This document shows, piece by piece, positions 1-7,571 of a DNA stretch of 20,609 nt. The stretch covers positions 1 through 20,609 of the forward strand of contig JAGOAF010000024.1 of assembly GCA_017984035.1 (NCBI GenBank). The letters are read 5' to 3'. How positions within the stretch are numbered: the first letter of the stretch is position 1; the number at the start of each line of letters is the position of its first letter. The notes beneath the pieces are model-generated. The model was not told the origin of the DNA and made no database searches. It saw only the letters and a program-made list of their open reading frames with translations. The translations under genes and the position numbers were made by a program. This DNA is from Flavobacterium sp. (GTDB lineage: Bacteria > Bacteroidota > Bacteroidia > Flavobacteriales > Flavobacteriaceae).

Positions 1-53
1 ACGACACTGCGGCCTTTGTAGGTTTTTACCAAATTATCTGCTCTTAATATCAT
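1..53 (-). CDS. lptB: LptB, LPS export ABC transporter ATPase (N-terminal fragment, cut by window edge)
   Basis: Only the first 17 codons lie in the window; the gene runs off the left edge. The ATG is at 53 and the peptide reads MILRADNLVKTYKGRSV, the characteristic opening of Bacteroidetes LptB, where LVKTYKGR precedes the first beta strands of the ABC ATPase fold. LptB is the cytoplasmic ATPase that powers LptFG to pull LPS from the inner membrane. The Walker motifs are outside the window, so the call rests on this N-terminus and on the neighbour kdsD, which makes the Kdo precursor of the same molecule. It lies 63 bp downstream of the AhpD-like gene on the same strand and is probably cotranscribed with it. 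Another ABC ATPase cannot be fully excluded. Confidence 0.8.
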   Translation of the reverse strand, partial: MILRADNLVKTYKGRSV

Positions 54-116
54 TGCTAAATATGTGAATTATTCAATTAGTAAATGTAACAATTGGTTTA
101 TTGATACATTGGTGTA

Positions 117-464
117 TTATTGATTATGCTCTAAGGCTTCCCAAAATTCATAAGCCCTACGCAAATGTGGAACTACAATGGTTCCGCCAACTAAAGTGGC
201 AATTCCCATGGCTTCCATCATTTCCTCTTTGGTCACCCCTTCTTTGAAACTGGTTTCCAAATGGTATTTTACGCAATCATCGCAGCGCAATACTGCAGAA
301 GCAACTAGCCCTAACAATTCTTTGGTTTTTACATCCAAAGCACCTTCGGCATAGGCATTGGTATCCAGATTAAAAATACGTTTGACAATTTTGTTATTGT
401 CTGCCAATAATTTTTCGTTCATTTTAGAACGGTACTCATTAAATTCTTGAACGATATCAGCCAT
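117..464 (-). CDS. Carboxymuconolactone decarboxylase / AhpD-like family protein
   Basis: A 115-residue protein of the carboxymuconolactone decarboxylase (CMD) fold. The redox motif C61-D-D-C64 followed by H68 is the AhpD-type signature (CxxC then a nearby His), which supports a thiol-disulfide or peroxidase-reductant role rather than lactone decarboxylation. The segment around residues 45-60 and the GIATLVGGTIVVPHLRRA end are typical of small all-helical CMD proteins, which usually oligomerise. The start ATG overlaps the stop of tatC by 8 bp (457-464), so it is very probably translationally coupled to it. Its true substrate is unknown. The family is certain from the sequence; the redox role is inferred from the motif. 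Confidence 0.88.
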   Translation of the reverse strand: MADIVQEFNEYRSKMNEKLLADNNKIVKRIFNLDTNAYAEGALDVKTKELLGLVASAVLRCDDCVKYHLETSFKEGVTKEEMMEAMGIATLVGGTIVVPHLRRAYEFWEALEHNQ

Positions 465-1272
465 TTGCTTTGTTTTTATTTCGGATTACAATTTTTGAAA
501 TCAATATACTCGCTTCGTATATCAATAACATTGGGATGGTCACTATAATTTGACTTACCACATCTGGAGGTGTAACGATGGCCGCGACTATTAAGATCAC
601 AATCACAGCATATTTCCAATACTTTCGTAAGAAAGTAGGGGTAACTAAACCTAATTTGGTTAAAAAGTAAATAATGATGGGTAATTCAAAAAATAACCCA
701 CAGGCAATCACACTGGTTTTTAGCATCCCAATATAAGAGTCCACACTGAATTGATTTTTAATGACATCGCTGACCGTAAAGGTCGCGAAAAAGTTAACCG
801 ACATGGGTACGATGACAAAATAACCAAACAAAACGCCTAAAAAGAAAAGGAATGAAGAGGTGAACACAAATAGTTTCGCATGCTTTTTTTCTTTTTCGTA
901 CAGGGCTGGGCTAATAAATTGCCAGATTTGCCATAAAATAAATGGAAAAGCCAATATGAATCCGGCGGTGATGCAAGTCCAAACAAGAATGTTGATTTGC
1001 CCTTCCATATTCGTATTTTGAATAATGAAAGCCATATCTGTAACACAAATGCTATCGGCAAATCCTAACTGATGCGATAAATCGCAAAACAGTTGATAGG
1101 TTATAAAATCGGCTTTGGTTGGGCCAAAAATAACATCATTAAAAATAAAGTCGCTTACAAAAAAAGTGACAGTAGCCATTACCAAGATAGCAATCGTACT
1201 TTTAACTAATAACCATCGTAGTTCTTCTAGATGATCTAAAAACGACATTTCATTCAAATCTTTCTTTGCCAT
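457..1272 (-). CDS. tatC: TatC, twin-arginine translocase receptor subunit
   Basis: A 271-residue polytopic inner-membrane protein. It opens with the TatC N-terminal signature SFLDHLEELRW (residues 10-20), the cytoplasmic site that helps bind twin-arginine signal peptides, and continues with about six membrane segments. The central FPFILWQIWQFISPALY block and the TPPDVVSQ segment late in the protein are strongly conserved in TatC. The first periplasmic loop (about residues 47-92) is long and contains two cysteines, C63 and C76. Its ATG overlaps the kdsD stop codon (TAATG, 1 bp shared), and its own stop overlaps the next gene by 8 bp. No tatA or tatB is in the window. Confidence 0.96.
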   Translation of the reverse strand: MAKKDLNEMSFLDHLEELRWLLVKSTIAILVMATVTFFVSDFIFNDVIFGPTKADFITYQLFCDLSHQLGFADSICVTDMAFIIQNTNMEGQINILVWTCITAGFILAFPFILWQIWQFISPALYEKEKKHAKLFVFTSSFLFFLGVLFGYFVIVPMSVNFFATFTVSDVIKNQFSVDSYIGMLKTSVIACGLFFELPIIIYFLTKLGLVTPTFLRKYWKYAVIVILIVAAIVTPPDVVSQIIVTIPMLLIYEASILISKIVIRNKNKANG

Positions 1273-2237
1273 TATATAATTCCCTCTTTTAAAATATCAT
1301 GTAAATGCAATACGCCTTTGAATTCTGAATCGTCGACCACAATGAGTTGTGTGATTTTGAAATTTTCCATCAAATGGAACGCGTCAATAACCATCGCTTC
1401 AGAAGTGGTTGTTTTAGGATTTTGGGTCATGATATCGCGCGCTGTTAGATCTGCAAAGCTGTCTCTTTCGTTTAACATGCGTCGGATGTCTCCATCAGTG
1501 ATGATTCCGATCACTTTGTTGTCTTCAACAACGGCAGTAACTCCTAGGCGTTTTTCAGAAATTTCGAAAATTACTTTTTTAATCGGTGCGTCGGGAGCTA
1601 CCATCGGTTTCAAGGAGTTTTCCAACATGTCTTTGACACGAAGTAATAATTTTTTTCCTAAAGCCCCTCCAGGATGATATACCGCAAAATCTTCCGCTTT
1701 GAAGTCCCGCATTTCCATCAAACAAACGGCTAAAGCATCACCCATCACCAATTGCGCAGTGGTGCTATTGGTTGGTGCTAAATTGTTCGGACAAGATTCG
1801 CTATCTACAGTTGTGTTTAAAACAATATCAGAACCTTGTGCTAAAAATGAACTCATATTGCCTGTGATGGCAATCAAAATGTTGTCAAAACGTTTTAATA
1901 AAGGAACCAAAACTTTGATTTCAGGGCTATTCCCACTTTTTGAAATGCAAATCACCACATCTTCTTTTTGAAGCATGCCTAGATCGCCATGAATGGCTTC
2001 GGCGGCGTGTAAAAAAAGGGAAGGTGTGCCTGTTGAATTGAAACTAGCTACCATTTTTTGAGCAATGATAGCACTTTTGCCAATCCCTGTAACTACCAAT
2101 CTCCCTTTGGATTGGTATATTTTTTCTACCGCGGCTACAAAATTAGCATCGAGTAAATCAGCTAATTTTGAGATGGATAGACTCTCAGAGAGGATCGTTT
2201 TTTTGGCACTTGCCAATATATTTGATGTTGTTGTCAA
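1272..2237 (-). CDS. kdsD: KdsD/KpsF-type D-arabinose 5-phosphate isomerase
   Basis: Interconverts D-ribulose 5-phosphate and D-arabinose 5-phosphate, the first step toward Kdo in the LPS inner core; cytoplasmic. The N-terminal half is a SIS domain with GIGKSAIIAQKM, FNSTGTPS and HAAEAIHGDLGML blocks, then CISKSGNSPE; the C-terminal half carries two CBS domains (around KDMLENSLKPM and DIMTQNPKT, ending with ITDGDIRRML and LHLHDILKEG). The open frame reaches 2303, but that extra part begins at a TTG lying inside a good -7 promoter box (2291-2298) and would add 22 unconserved residues. The TTG at 2237 gives 321 residues, about the usual family length; there is no ATG before the conserved core. 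First gene of the kdsD-tatC-AhpD-lptB run. Confidence 0.93.
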   Translation of the reverse strand: MTTTSNILASAKKTILSESLSISKLADLLDANFVAAVEKIYQSKGRLVVTGIGKSAIIAQKMVASFNSTGTPSLFLHAAEAIHGDLGMLQKEDVVICISKSGNSPEIKVLVPLLKRFDNILIAITGNMSSFLAQGSDIVLNTTVDSESCPNNLAPTNSTTAQLVMGDALAVCLMEMRDFKAEDFAVYHPGGALGKKLLLRVKDMLENSLKPMVAPDAPIKKVIFEISEKRLGVTAVVEDNKVIGIITDGDIRRMLNERDSFADLTARDIMTQNPKTTTSEAMVIDAFHLMENFKITQLIVVDDSEFKGVLHLHDILKEGII

Positions 2238-2253
2238 AACAGAATAGTTAAAT

Positions 2254-2283
2254 TTGTGTTTGTAAAAGAAAATAGTATCTTTA
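2254..2283 (+). promoter_or_regulatory. Candidate recQ promoter (TTG, 19 bp, TATCTTTA)
   Basis: A TTG at 2254-2256 is followed after exactly 19 bp by TATCTTTA at 2276-2283, one mismatch from the Bacteroidetes -7 box TAnnTTTG. Transcription would start about 30 bp before the recQ ATG at 2322. It overlaps the divergent kdsD promoter region, so the two genes may compete for polymerase. The imperfect -7 box keeps confidence low. Confidence 0.35.
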
Positions 2284-2290
2284 TGTGGTG

Positions 2291-2298
2291 CAAATTTA
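2291..2298 (-). promoter_or_regulatory. Candidate -7 box of the kdsD-tatC-lptB operon
   Basis: The minus strand reads TAAATTTG here, an exact match to the Bacteroidetes -7 consensus TAnnTTTG. It lies about 55 bp before the proposed kdsD TTG start at 2237. No convincing -33 TTG is seen at the usual spacing, so this is a one-box call. Confidence 0.4.
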
Positions 2299-2321
2299 TA
2301 CAAAATACCACACAGTAAATA

Positions 2322-4517
2322 ATGAATTCAAACGAAATTGATATCCATAAAGAATTAAAGAAGTATTTTGGCTTCGGACAATTCAAAGGACTGCAAGAAC
2401 CAGTAATTAAAAGTATTCTCAATAAAGAAAATACTTTTGTAATTATGCCCACTGGAGGCGGTAAATCACTTTGTTACCAACTGCCTGCTTTGATTCAAGA
2501 AGGAACGGCAATTGTGGTGTCTCCATTAATTGCTTTAATGAAAAATCAAGTCGATGCCATTCGAAGTTTGTCATCTGAAAACGGTATTGCGCATGTTTTG
2601 AATTCGTCTTTAACGAAAACAGAAATTACCCAAGTTAAAAACGATATTACAGCGGGTATCACTAAATTATTGTATGTTGCCCCAGAATCCCTTACAAAAG
2701 ACGAATACGTACAATTTCTTCAGTCGGTTAAAGTTTCTTTTGTTGCCATTGATGAAGCCCATTGTATTTCAGAATGGGGCCATGATTTTAGACCGGAATA
2801 CCGTAATTTACGCTATATAATTAAACAATTGGGCGATGTGCCTATTATTGGATTGACTGCCACTGCTACGCCAAAAGTGCAAGAAGACATCTTGAAAAAC
2901 TTGGACATGTCGGATGCAACTACGTATAAAGCCTCTTTCAATAGACCAAATTTATATTACGAAGTTCGAACAAAAACCAAGAATATCGAATCGGATATCA
3001 TTCGTTTTATCAAGCAAAATAAAGGAAAATCAGGAATTATCTATTGTTTAAGCCGTAAAAAAGTGGAAGCAATTGCGGAGGTTTTACAGGTAAATGGTAT
3101 TAGTGCTGTTCCCTATCATGCAGGTTTGGATGCCAAAACGAGAGCCAAGCACCAAGACATGTTTTTGATGGAAGATGTGGAAGTGGTTGTGGCTACGATT
3201 GCTTTTGGTATGGGAATTGACAAACCGGATGTGCGTTTTGTAATTCACCATGACATTCCAAAATCATTGGAAAGTTATTACCAAGAAACAGGTCGTGCAG
3301 GTCGTGATGGAGGAGAAGGCCATTGTTTGGCGTACTATTCGTACAAAGACGTTGAGAAATTAGAAAAATTCATGTCGGGCAAACCAGTCGCTGAGCAAGA
3401 AATCGGATTTGCATTATTACAAGAAGTAGTGGCCTATGCTGAAACTTCCATGTCGAGACGTAAATTTTTATTGCACTATTTCGGAGAAGAATTTGATAGC
3501 GAAACAGGTGAAGGAGCCGATATGGATGACAATGTTCGCAATCCAAAAAATAAAGTGGAAGCCAAAAATCAAGTGGTTAAATTACTTGAAGTGGTTAGAG
3601 ATACCAAACATTTATACAAATCGAAAGAGGTAGTGTTTACTTTAATTGGTAGAGTAAATGCGGTAATTAAGGCTCACAAAACCGATTCGCAATCTTTTTT
3701 TTGTTGCGGTGCCGATCATGATGAAAAATATTGGATGGCTTTGCTACGCCAAGTTTTGGTGGAAGGCTATTTAGCCAAGGATATAGAAACCTATGGCATC
3801 GTTAAAATCACCGATAAAGGGTTGGATTTTATTAAAAATCCGGTTTCGTTTCTGATGTCTGAAGACCATGAATACAGTGAAAGTGAAGACGACGCAATAG
3901 TTAGTGCAGCAAGTTCCTCAGGAACTGCAGATGAAGCCTTGATGGCTATGTTGCGTGAATTACGTAAAAAAGAAGCCAAAAATTTAGGAGTACCTCCTTT
4001 TGTGGTGTTTCAAGATCCATCCTTAGAAGATATGGCGTTGAAATATCCAATTTCTTTGGAGGAGTTAACTAATATACATGGAGTTGGTGAAGGAAAAGCG
4101 AAGAAATATGGTGCCCCTTTCGTAGCTTTAATTAGTCGTTATGTAGAAGACAATGATATCATTCGTCCGGATGATTTAGTAGTAAAATCTACAGGGGTAA
4201 ATTCAGCCAATAAATTATACATCATTCAAAATATCGATCGCAAGCTTTCACTGGATGATATTGCTTCCGCCAAAGGGATGACGATGGATGATTTGATAAA
4301 GGAAATGGAGCAGATTGTGTATTCTGGGACCAAATTGAATATCAAATATTGGATTGACGACATGTTAGACGACGATCAGCAAGAAGAAATTCATGAGTAT
4401 TTCATGGAATCTGACTCTGACAAAATTGAAGATGCACTGAAAGAATTTGATGGAGAATACGATATTGATGAATTGCGTTTGATGCGCATTAAATTTATTA
4501 GTGAGGTAGCCAACTAA
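2322..4517 (+). CDS. recQ: RecQ-family ATP-dependent DNA helicase lacking the zinc-binding cysteines
   Basis: A 731-residue 3'-5' DNA helicase for recombination and replication repair. Superfamily 2 motifs are clear: the Gln region FGFGQFKGLQEPVI (about residues 16-29), Walker A MPTGGGKS, the DEAHCISEWGHDFRPEY box, LTATATP, IIYCLSRKK, and the arginine-finger motif YYQETGRAGRDG. RQC winged-helix sequence follows, then an HRDC domain (about 545-630: VPPFVVFQDPSLEDMA, IHGVGEGKAKKYG) and an additional C-terminal region seen in Bacteroidetes RecQ. It is longer than the 609-residue E. coli protein. Oddly, the four zinc-finger cysteines between helicase core and RQC are gone: the first position is S378 (SMSRRK), and the usual CxxCxxC stretch reads GEGADMDDNV (396-405). 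It ends directly against the stop of the convergent gene at 4518. Confidence 0.97.
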   Translation: MNSNEIDIHKELKKYFGFGQFKGLQEPVIKSILNKENTFVIMPTGGGKSLCYQLPALIQEGTAIVVSPLIALMKNQVDAIRSLSSENGIAHVLNSSLTKTEITQVKNDITAGITKLLYVAPESLTKDEYVQFLQSVKVSFVAIDEAHCISEWGHDFRPEYRNLRYIIKQLGDVPIIGLTATATPKVQEDILKNLDMSDATTYKASFNRPNLYYEVRTKTKNIESDIIRFIKQNKGKSGIIYCLSRKKVEAIAEVLQVNGISAVPYHAGLDAKTRAKHQDMFLMEDVEVVVATIAFGMGIDKPDVRFVIHHDIPKSLESYYQETGRAGRDGGEGHCLAYYSYKDVEKLEKFMSGKPVAEQEIGFALLQEVVAYAETSMSRRKFLLHYFGEEFDSETGEGADMDDNVRNPKNKVEAKNQVVKLLEVVRDTKHLYKSKEVVFTLIGRVNAVIKAHKTDSQSFFCCGADHDEKYWMALLRQVLVEGYLAKDIETYGIVKITDKGLDFIKNPVSFLMSEDHEYSESEDDAIVSAASSSGTADEALMAMLRELRKKEAKNLGVPPFVVFQDPSLEDMALKYPISLEELTNIHGVGEGKAKKYGAPFVALISRYVEDNDIIRPDDLVVKSTGVNSANKLYIIQNIDRKLSLDDIASAKGMTMDDLIKEMEQIVYSGTKLNIKYWIDDMLDDDQQEEIHEYFMESDSDKIEDALKEFDGEYDIDELRLMRIKFISEVAN

Positions 4518-4757
4518 TTACTCTTGGTATAATTCTCCTCGATGCGGTTTTAAAGCATCGCGAACAGCAATCATGTAATCGTCAGTTACCACCATATAAG
4601 CAATCGCATGCATTTCATTCTGTATTTCAAATCCAGTAATTTTAAGAGGTAACTTTTCTATTGCAATGAATTCTTTGAGATGAATTTCATGATGTTCGGC
4701 CGTTTTTGCCGATGCAGGTCCTCTAAAATCCCAAATTAATTTTATTTTTCTTTCCAT
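4518..4757 (-). CDS. Conserved small protein of unknown function
   Basis: I do not recognise a named family. The product is 79 residues with mixed alpha/beta character, no signal peptide, no membrane segment and no cysteines. It opens MERKIKLIWDFRGPASAKTA, has several histidines (AEHHEIHLKEF, residues 21-31), and ends KPHRGELYQE. The frame is open up to a GTG at 4829, but I choose the ATG at 4757 because a perfect -7 box (TACCTTTG, 4776-4783) lies inside the longer version, so a transcript from it could not contain the GTG. It is convergent with recQ with no bases between the two stop codons, and divergent from the FAD dehydrogenase. Coding character is good; function is unknown. Confidence 0.75.
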   Translation of the reverse strand: MERKIKLIWDFRGPASAKTAEHHEIHLKEFIAIEKLPLKITGFEIQNEMHAIAYMVVTDDYMIAVRDALKPHRGELYQE

Positions 4758-4775
4758 TTTTGTACCATTGAACCA

Positions 4776-4783
4776 CAAAGGTA
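4776..4783 (-). promoter_or_regulatory. Candidate -7 box for the small unknown gene
   Basis: The minus strand reads TACCTTTG, an exact TAnnTTTG match, ending about 19 bp before the ATG at 4757. It decides the start of that gene. No clear -33 TTG at the expected spacing. Confidence 0.45.
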
Positions 4784-4839
4784 CAAACTCTCTTGTAAAA
4801 TGGATGCTAATTTCATAGACTGAATTCACTTCAAAATGT

Positions 4840-4847
4840 TATTTTTG
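4840..4847 (+). promoter_or_regulatory. Candidate -7 box for the FAD-dependent dehydrogenase gene
   Basis: TATTTTTG is an exact TAnnTTTG match 46 bp before the ATG at 4894. Predicted transcription begins near 4853, so an in-frame TTG at 4855 is an unlikely start. It sits back to back with the minus-strand -7 box at 4776-4783. Confidence 0.42.
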
Positions 4848-4893
4848 TAGGCTGTTGTGCCAAAAGGGTACGGCAAATATAAATTACCAATTA

Positions 4894-6456
4894 ATGCCTC
4901 AAGAACTACTACTTCAAGTTAGTCCCGAAATTGCTGCCGATGCCGCTTTATTGCAACAGTATTTGTCCAATCAAATAAAAGTTGGGGTAAGCGATATTCA
5001 ACATGTTGCTATTCTAAAACGTTCTATTGATGCGCGTCAAAAAGCCATTAAGATCAATTTGAAAGTGGTGATTTATTTGCAAGGTGAATTAATTCAAGAA
5101 CCTACAATCACACTTCCGGATTATCCTAATGTAACCAACAAGCAAGAAGTAATTGTAGTAGGCGCAGGACCAGCAGGTCTTTTTGCTGCTTTGCAATTGA
5201 TTGAGTTGGGTTTACGTCCTATTTTGGTCGAACGTGGAAAAGATGTTCGTGGACGTCGACGCGATTTAAAAGCCATTAACCGAGATCATATTGTGAATGA
5301 AGATTCCAACTATTGTTTTGGCGAAGGTGGGGCAGGAACCTATTCGGATGGAAAGCTGTATACGCGTTCTAAAAAGCGAGGAGATGTTACCCGAATATTA
5401 GAATTGTTAGTTGCTTTTGGAGCTAACCCTGATATTTTGGTCGATGCCCATCCGCATATCGGAACGAATAAACTTCCTCAAATTATTCAGGATATTCGGG
5501 AAAAAATCATCGAATGTGGCGGACAGGTTTTATTTGAGACCCGCGTTACTGATATCGTGATCAAAAATAATGAAGTTCAAGGCATAGTAACTCAAAAAGG
5601 CGATACTATTACAGCTAGCAAACTTATTTTAGCTACGGGTCATTCCGCTCGTGATATTTTTGAATTGTTGGATCGTAAAAAAATATTGATTGAAGCCAAA
5701 CCTTTTGCTTTGGGCGTTCGAGCTGAACATCCTCAATCTTTAATTGACAGTATCCAATACAGTTGTGATTATCGCGGCGAACATTTACCACCCGCTCCGT
5801 ATTCCATTGTCAAACAAGTAGGAGGTCGTGGGATGTATTCATTTTGTATGTGTCCTGGAGGTGTTATTGCACCTTGTGCGACCAGTCCAGGTGAAGTAGT
5901 AACCAACGGTTGGTCGCCTTCCAAAAGAGATCAGGCTACCGCCAATTCAGGGATTGTTATCGAATTGAAGTTGGAAGATTTCAAACCTTTTGCTCAATTT
6001 GGTCCTTTGGCCGGAATGGAATTTCAAAAGAGTATTGAGCAAAAATCCTGGCATTTGGCTGGCCAAACTCAACGTGTTCCTGCACAACGAATGGTTGACT
6101 TTACTCAAACTAAAGTATCTTCTAGTATACCGGCAACCTCCTATGTACCCGGAACTACTTCAGTAGAAATGGGACAAGTTTTTCCAGGATTTTTAAGTCA
6201 GATTCTTCGAGAAGGATTTACTGAATTTGGGAGATCGATGAAAGGGTATTTAACAAACGAAGCGATATTGCATGCACCCGAATCGCGTACTTCTTCGCCG
6301 GTACGAATTCCAAGAGATGGAATTAGTTTAGAGCATTTACAAATCAAAGGTTTGTATCCTTGTGGAGAAGGAGCAGGCTATGCAGGTGGAATTATCTCTG
6401 CTGCTATTGATGGTGAAAAATGTGCTTTGAAAATTGCAGAAAGTTTAAAGCAATAA
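4894..6456 (+). CDS. NAD(P)/FAD-dependent oxidoreductase, uncharacterised COG2509-type dehydrogenase
   Basis: A 520-residue soluble flavoprotein. After about 85 residues of N-terminal domain comes the FAD-binding Rossmann motif VIVVGAGPAGLFAAL (GAGPAG at residues 90-95), then VERGKDVRGRR, the family-typical glycine-rich block CFGEGGAGTYSDGKLYTR, the second dinucleotide segment LILATGHSARDIF, and a C-terminal FAD-contact region GLYPCGEGAGYAGGI. These features match the widespread FAD-dependent dehydrogenases of COG2509, whose substrate is unknown. The block FCMCPGGVIAPC carries three cysteines that might be redox-active or bind metal; that is only inference. The ATG at 4894 is preferred to an upstream TTG because of the -7 box position. 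Convergent with the GH130 gene with no bases between stops. Confidence 0.88.
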   Translation: MPQELLLQVSPEIAADAALLQQYLSNQIKVGVSDIQHVAILKRSIDARQKAIKINLKVVIYLQGELIQEPTITLPDYPNVTNKQEVIVVGAGPAGLFAALQLIELGLRPILVERGKDVRGRRRDLKAINRDHIVNEDSNYCFGEGGAGTYSDGKLYTRSKKRGDVTRILELLVAFGANPDILVDAHPHIGTNKLPQIIQDIREKIIECGGQVLFETRVTDIVIKNNEVQGIVTQKGDTITASKLILATGHSARDIFELLDRKKILIEAKPFALGVRAEHPQSLIDSIQYSCDYRGEHLPPAPYSIVKQVGGRGMYSFCMCPGGVIAPCATSPGEVVTNGWSPSKRDQATANSGIVIELKLEDFKPFAQFGPLAGMEFQKSIEQKSWHLAGQTQRVPAQRMVDFTQTKVSSSIPATSYVPGTTSVEMGQVFPGFLSQILREGFTEFGRSMKGYLTNEAILHAPESRTSSPVRIPRDGISLEHLQIKGLYPCGEGAGYAGGIISAAIDGEKCALKIAESLKQ

Positions 6457-6467
6457 CTAATTATTGC
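6450..6467. other. Perfect hairpin spanning two abutting stop codons
   Basis: GCAATAA (6450-6456) and TTATTGC (6461-6467) form a 7-bp stem with the 4-nt loop CTAA. The left arm holds the TAA of the FAD dehydrogenase; the loop holds most of the TAG of the GH130 gene. It could mark the 3' ends of both convergent transcripts, but the stem is AT-rich and no T-run follows on either strand, so it is not a canonical terminator. Confidence 0.35.
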
Positions 6468-7536
6468 GAACAGCTACTGCTATTTTAGAGTCGGCTGTGC
6501 CGTAGTATAAAAACCATTTATTTTTAAAGAAAATTAATCCTTCTACAAAACACACTTCGTTTACTTCTCCCATTTTTTCATAGGGTTTGTCCGGATGAAT
6601 AAAATGATTTGGAGTTCGATCAATTAACTTATACGGTTGGTTTTTATCAAATAAAGCTTGGCCTGCAGCATAGGTAAATTTTGGCAACTCTGCGGTATTA
6701 AAATTTGCAGCATTACTGCCATTATAAATTAAAACGATTCCTTCTTTTTGCAAAAGTGCAAAGGGTCCGGGCTCCACCAATCGGCTATCGAAATACCCCA
6801 TTCTAGGATGAAGTACACTAATCATTTTTTGACTTTCTTCATTGATTGCGGCTTGCCAGTGTATTAAATCTTCGGAATAGGCCATAAACAAATTAGTATC
6901 ACCAAAATACATCCAGTACTTATTGTTGATTTTTGTAGCTACGATTTTGTTGCCTTTTCGTTCTCCTACAATTGCACCCGATTTAGCCCAAAGGTCTTTG
7001 TATTTTTCGTCTTTCAATACCAACCCTTGTTTGGTCCAATGTCTCAAATCGGTGGAAGTAGCAAAACACAATCGCGCGATTTTTCCATCATACGAAGTGT
7101 AGGTCATAAAATAACTTCCATCAGGACATTCAATCACTCTAGGATCTTCAACACCGCCTTTCCATTCATAACCATTCATGCTGTCATTGTTTGGAAAAAA
7201 GATTGGTTCGGCTTCCTTCTTAAAGTGCAAACCGTCTTCGCTAATTGCCAATCCTAAACGAGATGTCATTTGGTTGTCTTGTGCCCGATAAATGAGATAT
7301 ACTTTGTTGTCTTTTACTATGGCAGAGGGATTAAGAACATTTCGTTCTTCCCAATTGACTAATGATTTACTTACCGGACAATTAAAAGTTTGTTTAGCGT
7401 CAGGCGATAAAATGGGATTAATACTATCTGTTTTTATAAAATTGACTAGTGTCCATCTGGGTTGAGATTCTTGCGCTTTAATAGCATTAAAACTAAATAG
7501 GACAGCCAGTAGTGTAATTCGATAGTAGTTTTGCAT
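6457..7536 (-). CDS. Secreted glycoside hydrolase family 130 protein (beta-mannoside-active candidate)
   Basis: A 359-residue protein with an N-terminal signal peptide (hydrophobic residues 6-18, likely cut after IKA at about 21). The body is a five-bladed propeller-type glycosidase: repeated blade motifs such as NPSAIVKDNKVYLIYRA and SYFMTYTSYDGKIARLCFATS, and the GH130 signature GGVEDPRV with D131 as the likely catalytic acid, followed by FDSRLVEPGPFALL. GH130 members are mannoside phosphorylases (cytoplasmic, needing phosphate) or mannosidases. The secretion signal argues for a hydrolase acting on beta-linked mannosides, which is inference. No SusC/SusD pair or other glycosidase is nearby. 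It follows the msrB-msrA gene by 35 bp and may be cotranscribed. Confidence 0.85.
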   Translation of the reverse strand: MQNYYRITLLAVLFSFNAIKAQESQPRWTLVNFIKTDSINPILSPDAKQTFNCPVSKSLVNWEERNVLNPSAIVKDNKVYLIYRAQDNQMTSRLGLAISEDGLHFKKEAEPIFFPNNDSMNGYEWKGGVEDPRVIECPDGSYFMTYTSYDGKIARLCFATSTDLRHWTKQGLVLKDEKYKDLWAKSGAIVGERKGNKIVATKINNKYWMYFGDTNLFMAYSEDLIHWQAAINEESQKMISVLHPRMGYFDSRLVEPGPFALLQKEGIVLIYNGSNAANFNTAELPKFTYAAGQALFDKNQPYKLIDRTPNHFIHPDKPYEKMGEVNEVCFVEGLIFFKNKWFLYYGTADSKIAVAVRNN

Positions 7537-7571
7537 TTGGATTTTTTTAAATCAATCAAGTAAATATACCA

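Noticed and set aside
1318..1971. Plus-strand open frames of 119 and 90 codons opposite kdsD
   Set aside because: They are shadows of the kdsD reading frame with no family resemblance; kdsD is certain on the other strand.
2238..2303. N-terminal extension of kdsD from the TTG at 2303
   Set aside because: The extension covers a perfect -7 box and adds 22 residues not expected from the family.
4540..4560. Hairpin CGATGC / GCATCG as a recQ terminator
   Set aside because: It has only a 6-bp stem with a 9-nt loop, lies inside the coding region of the opposite gene, and has no T-run after it on the plus strand.
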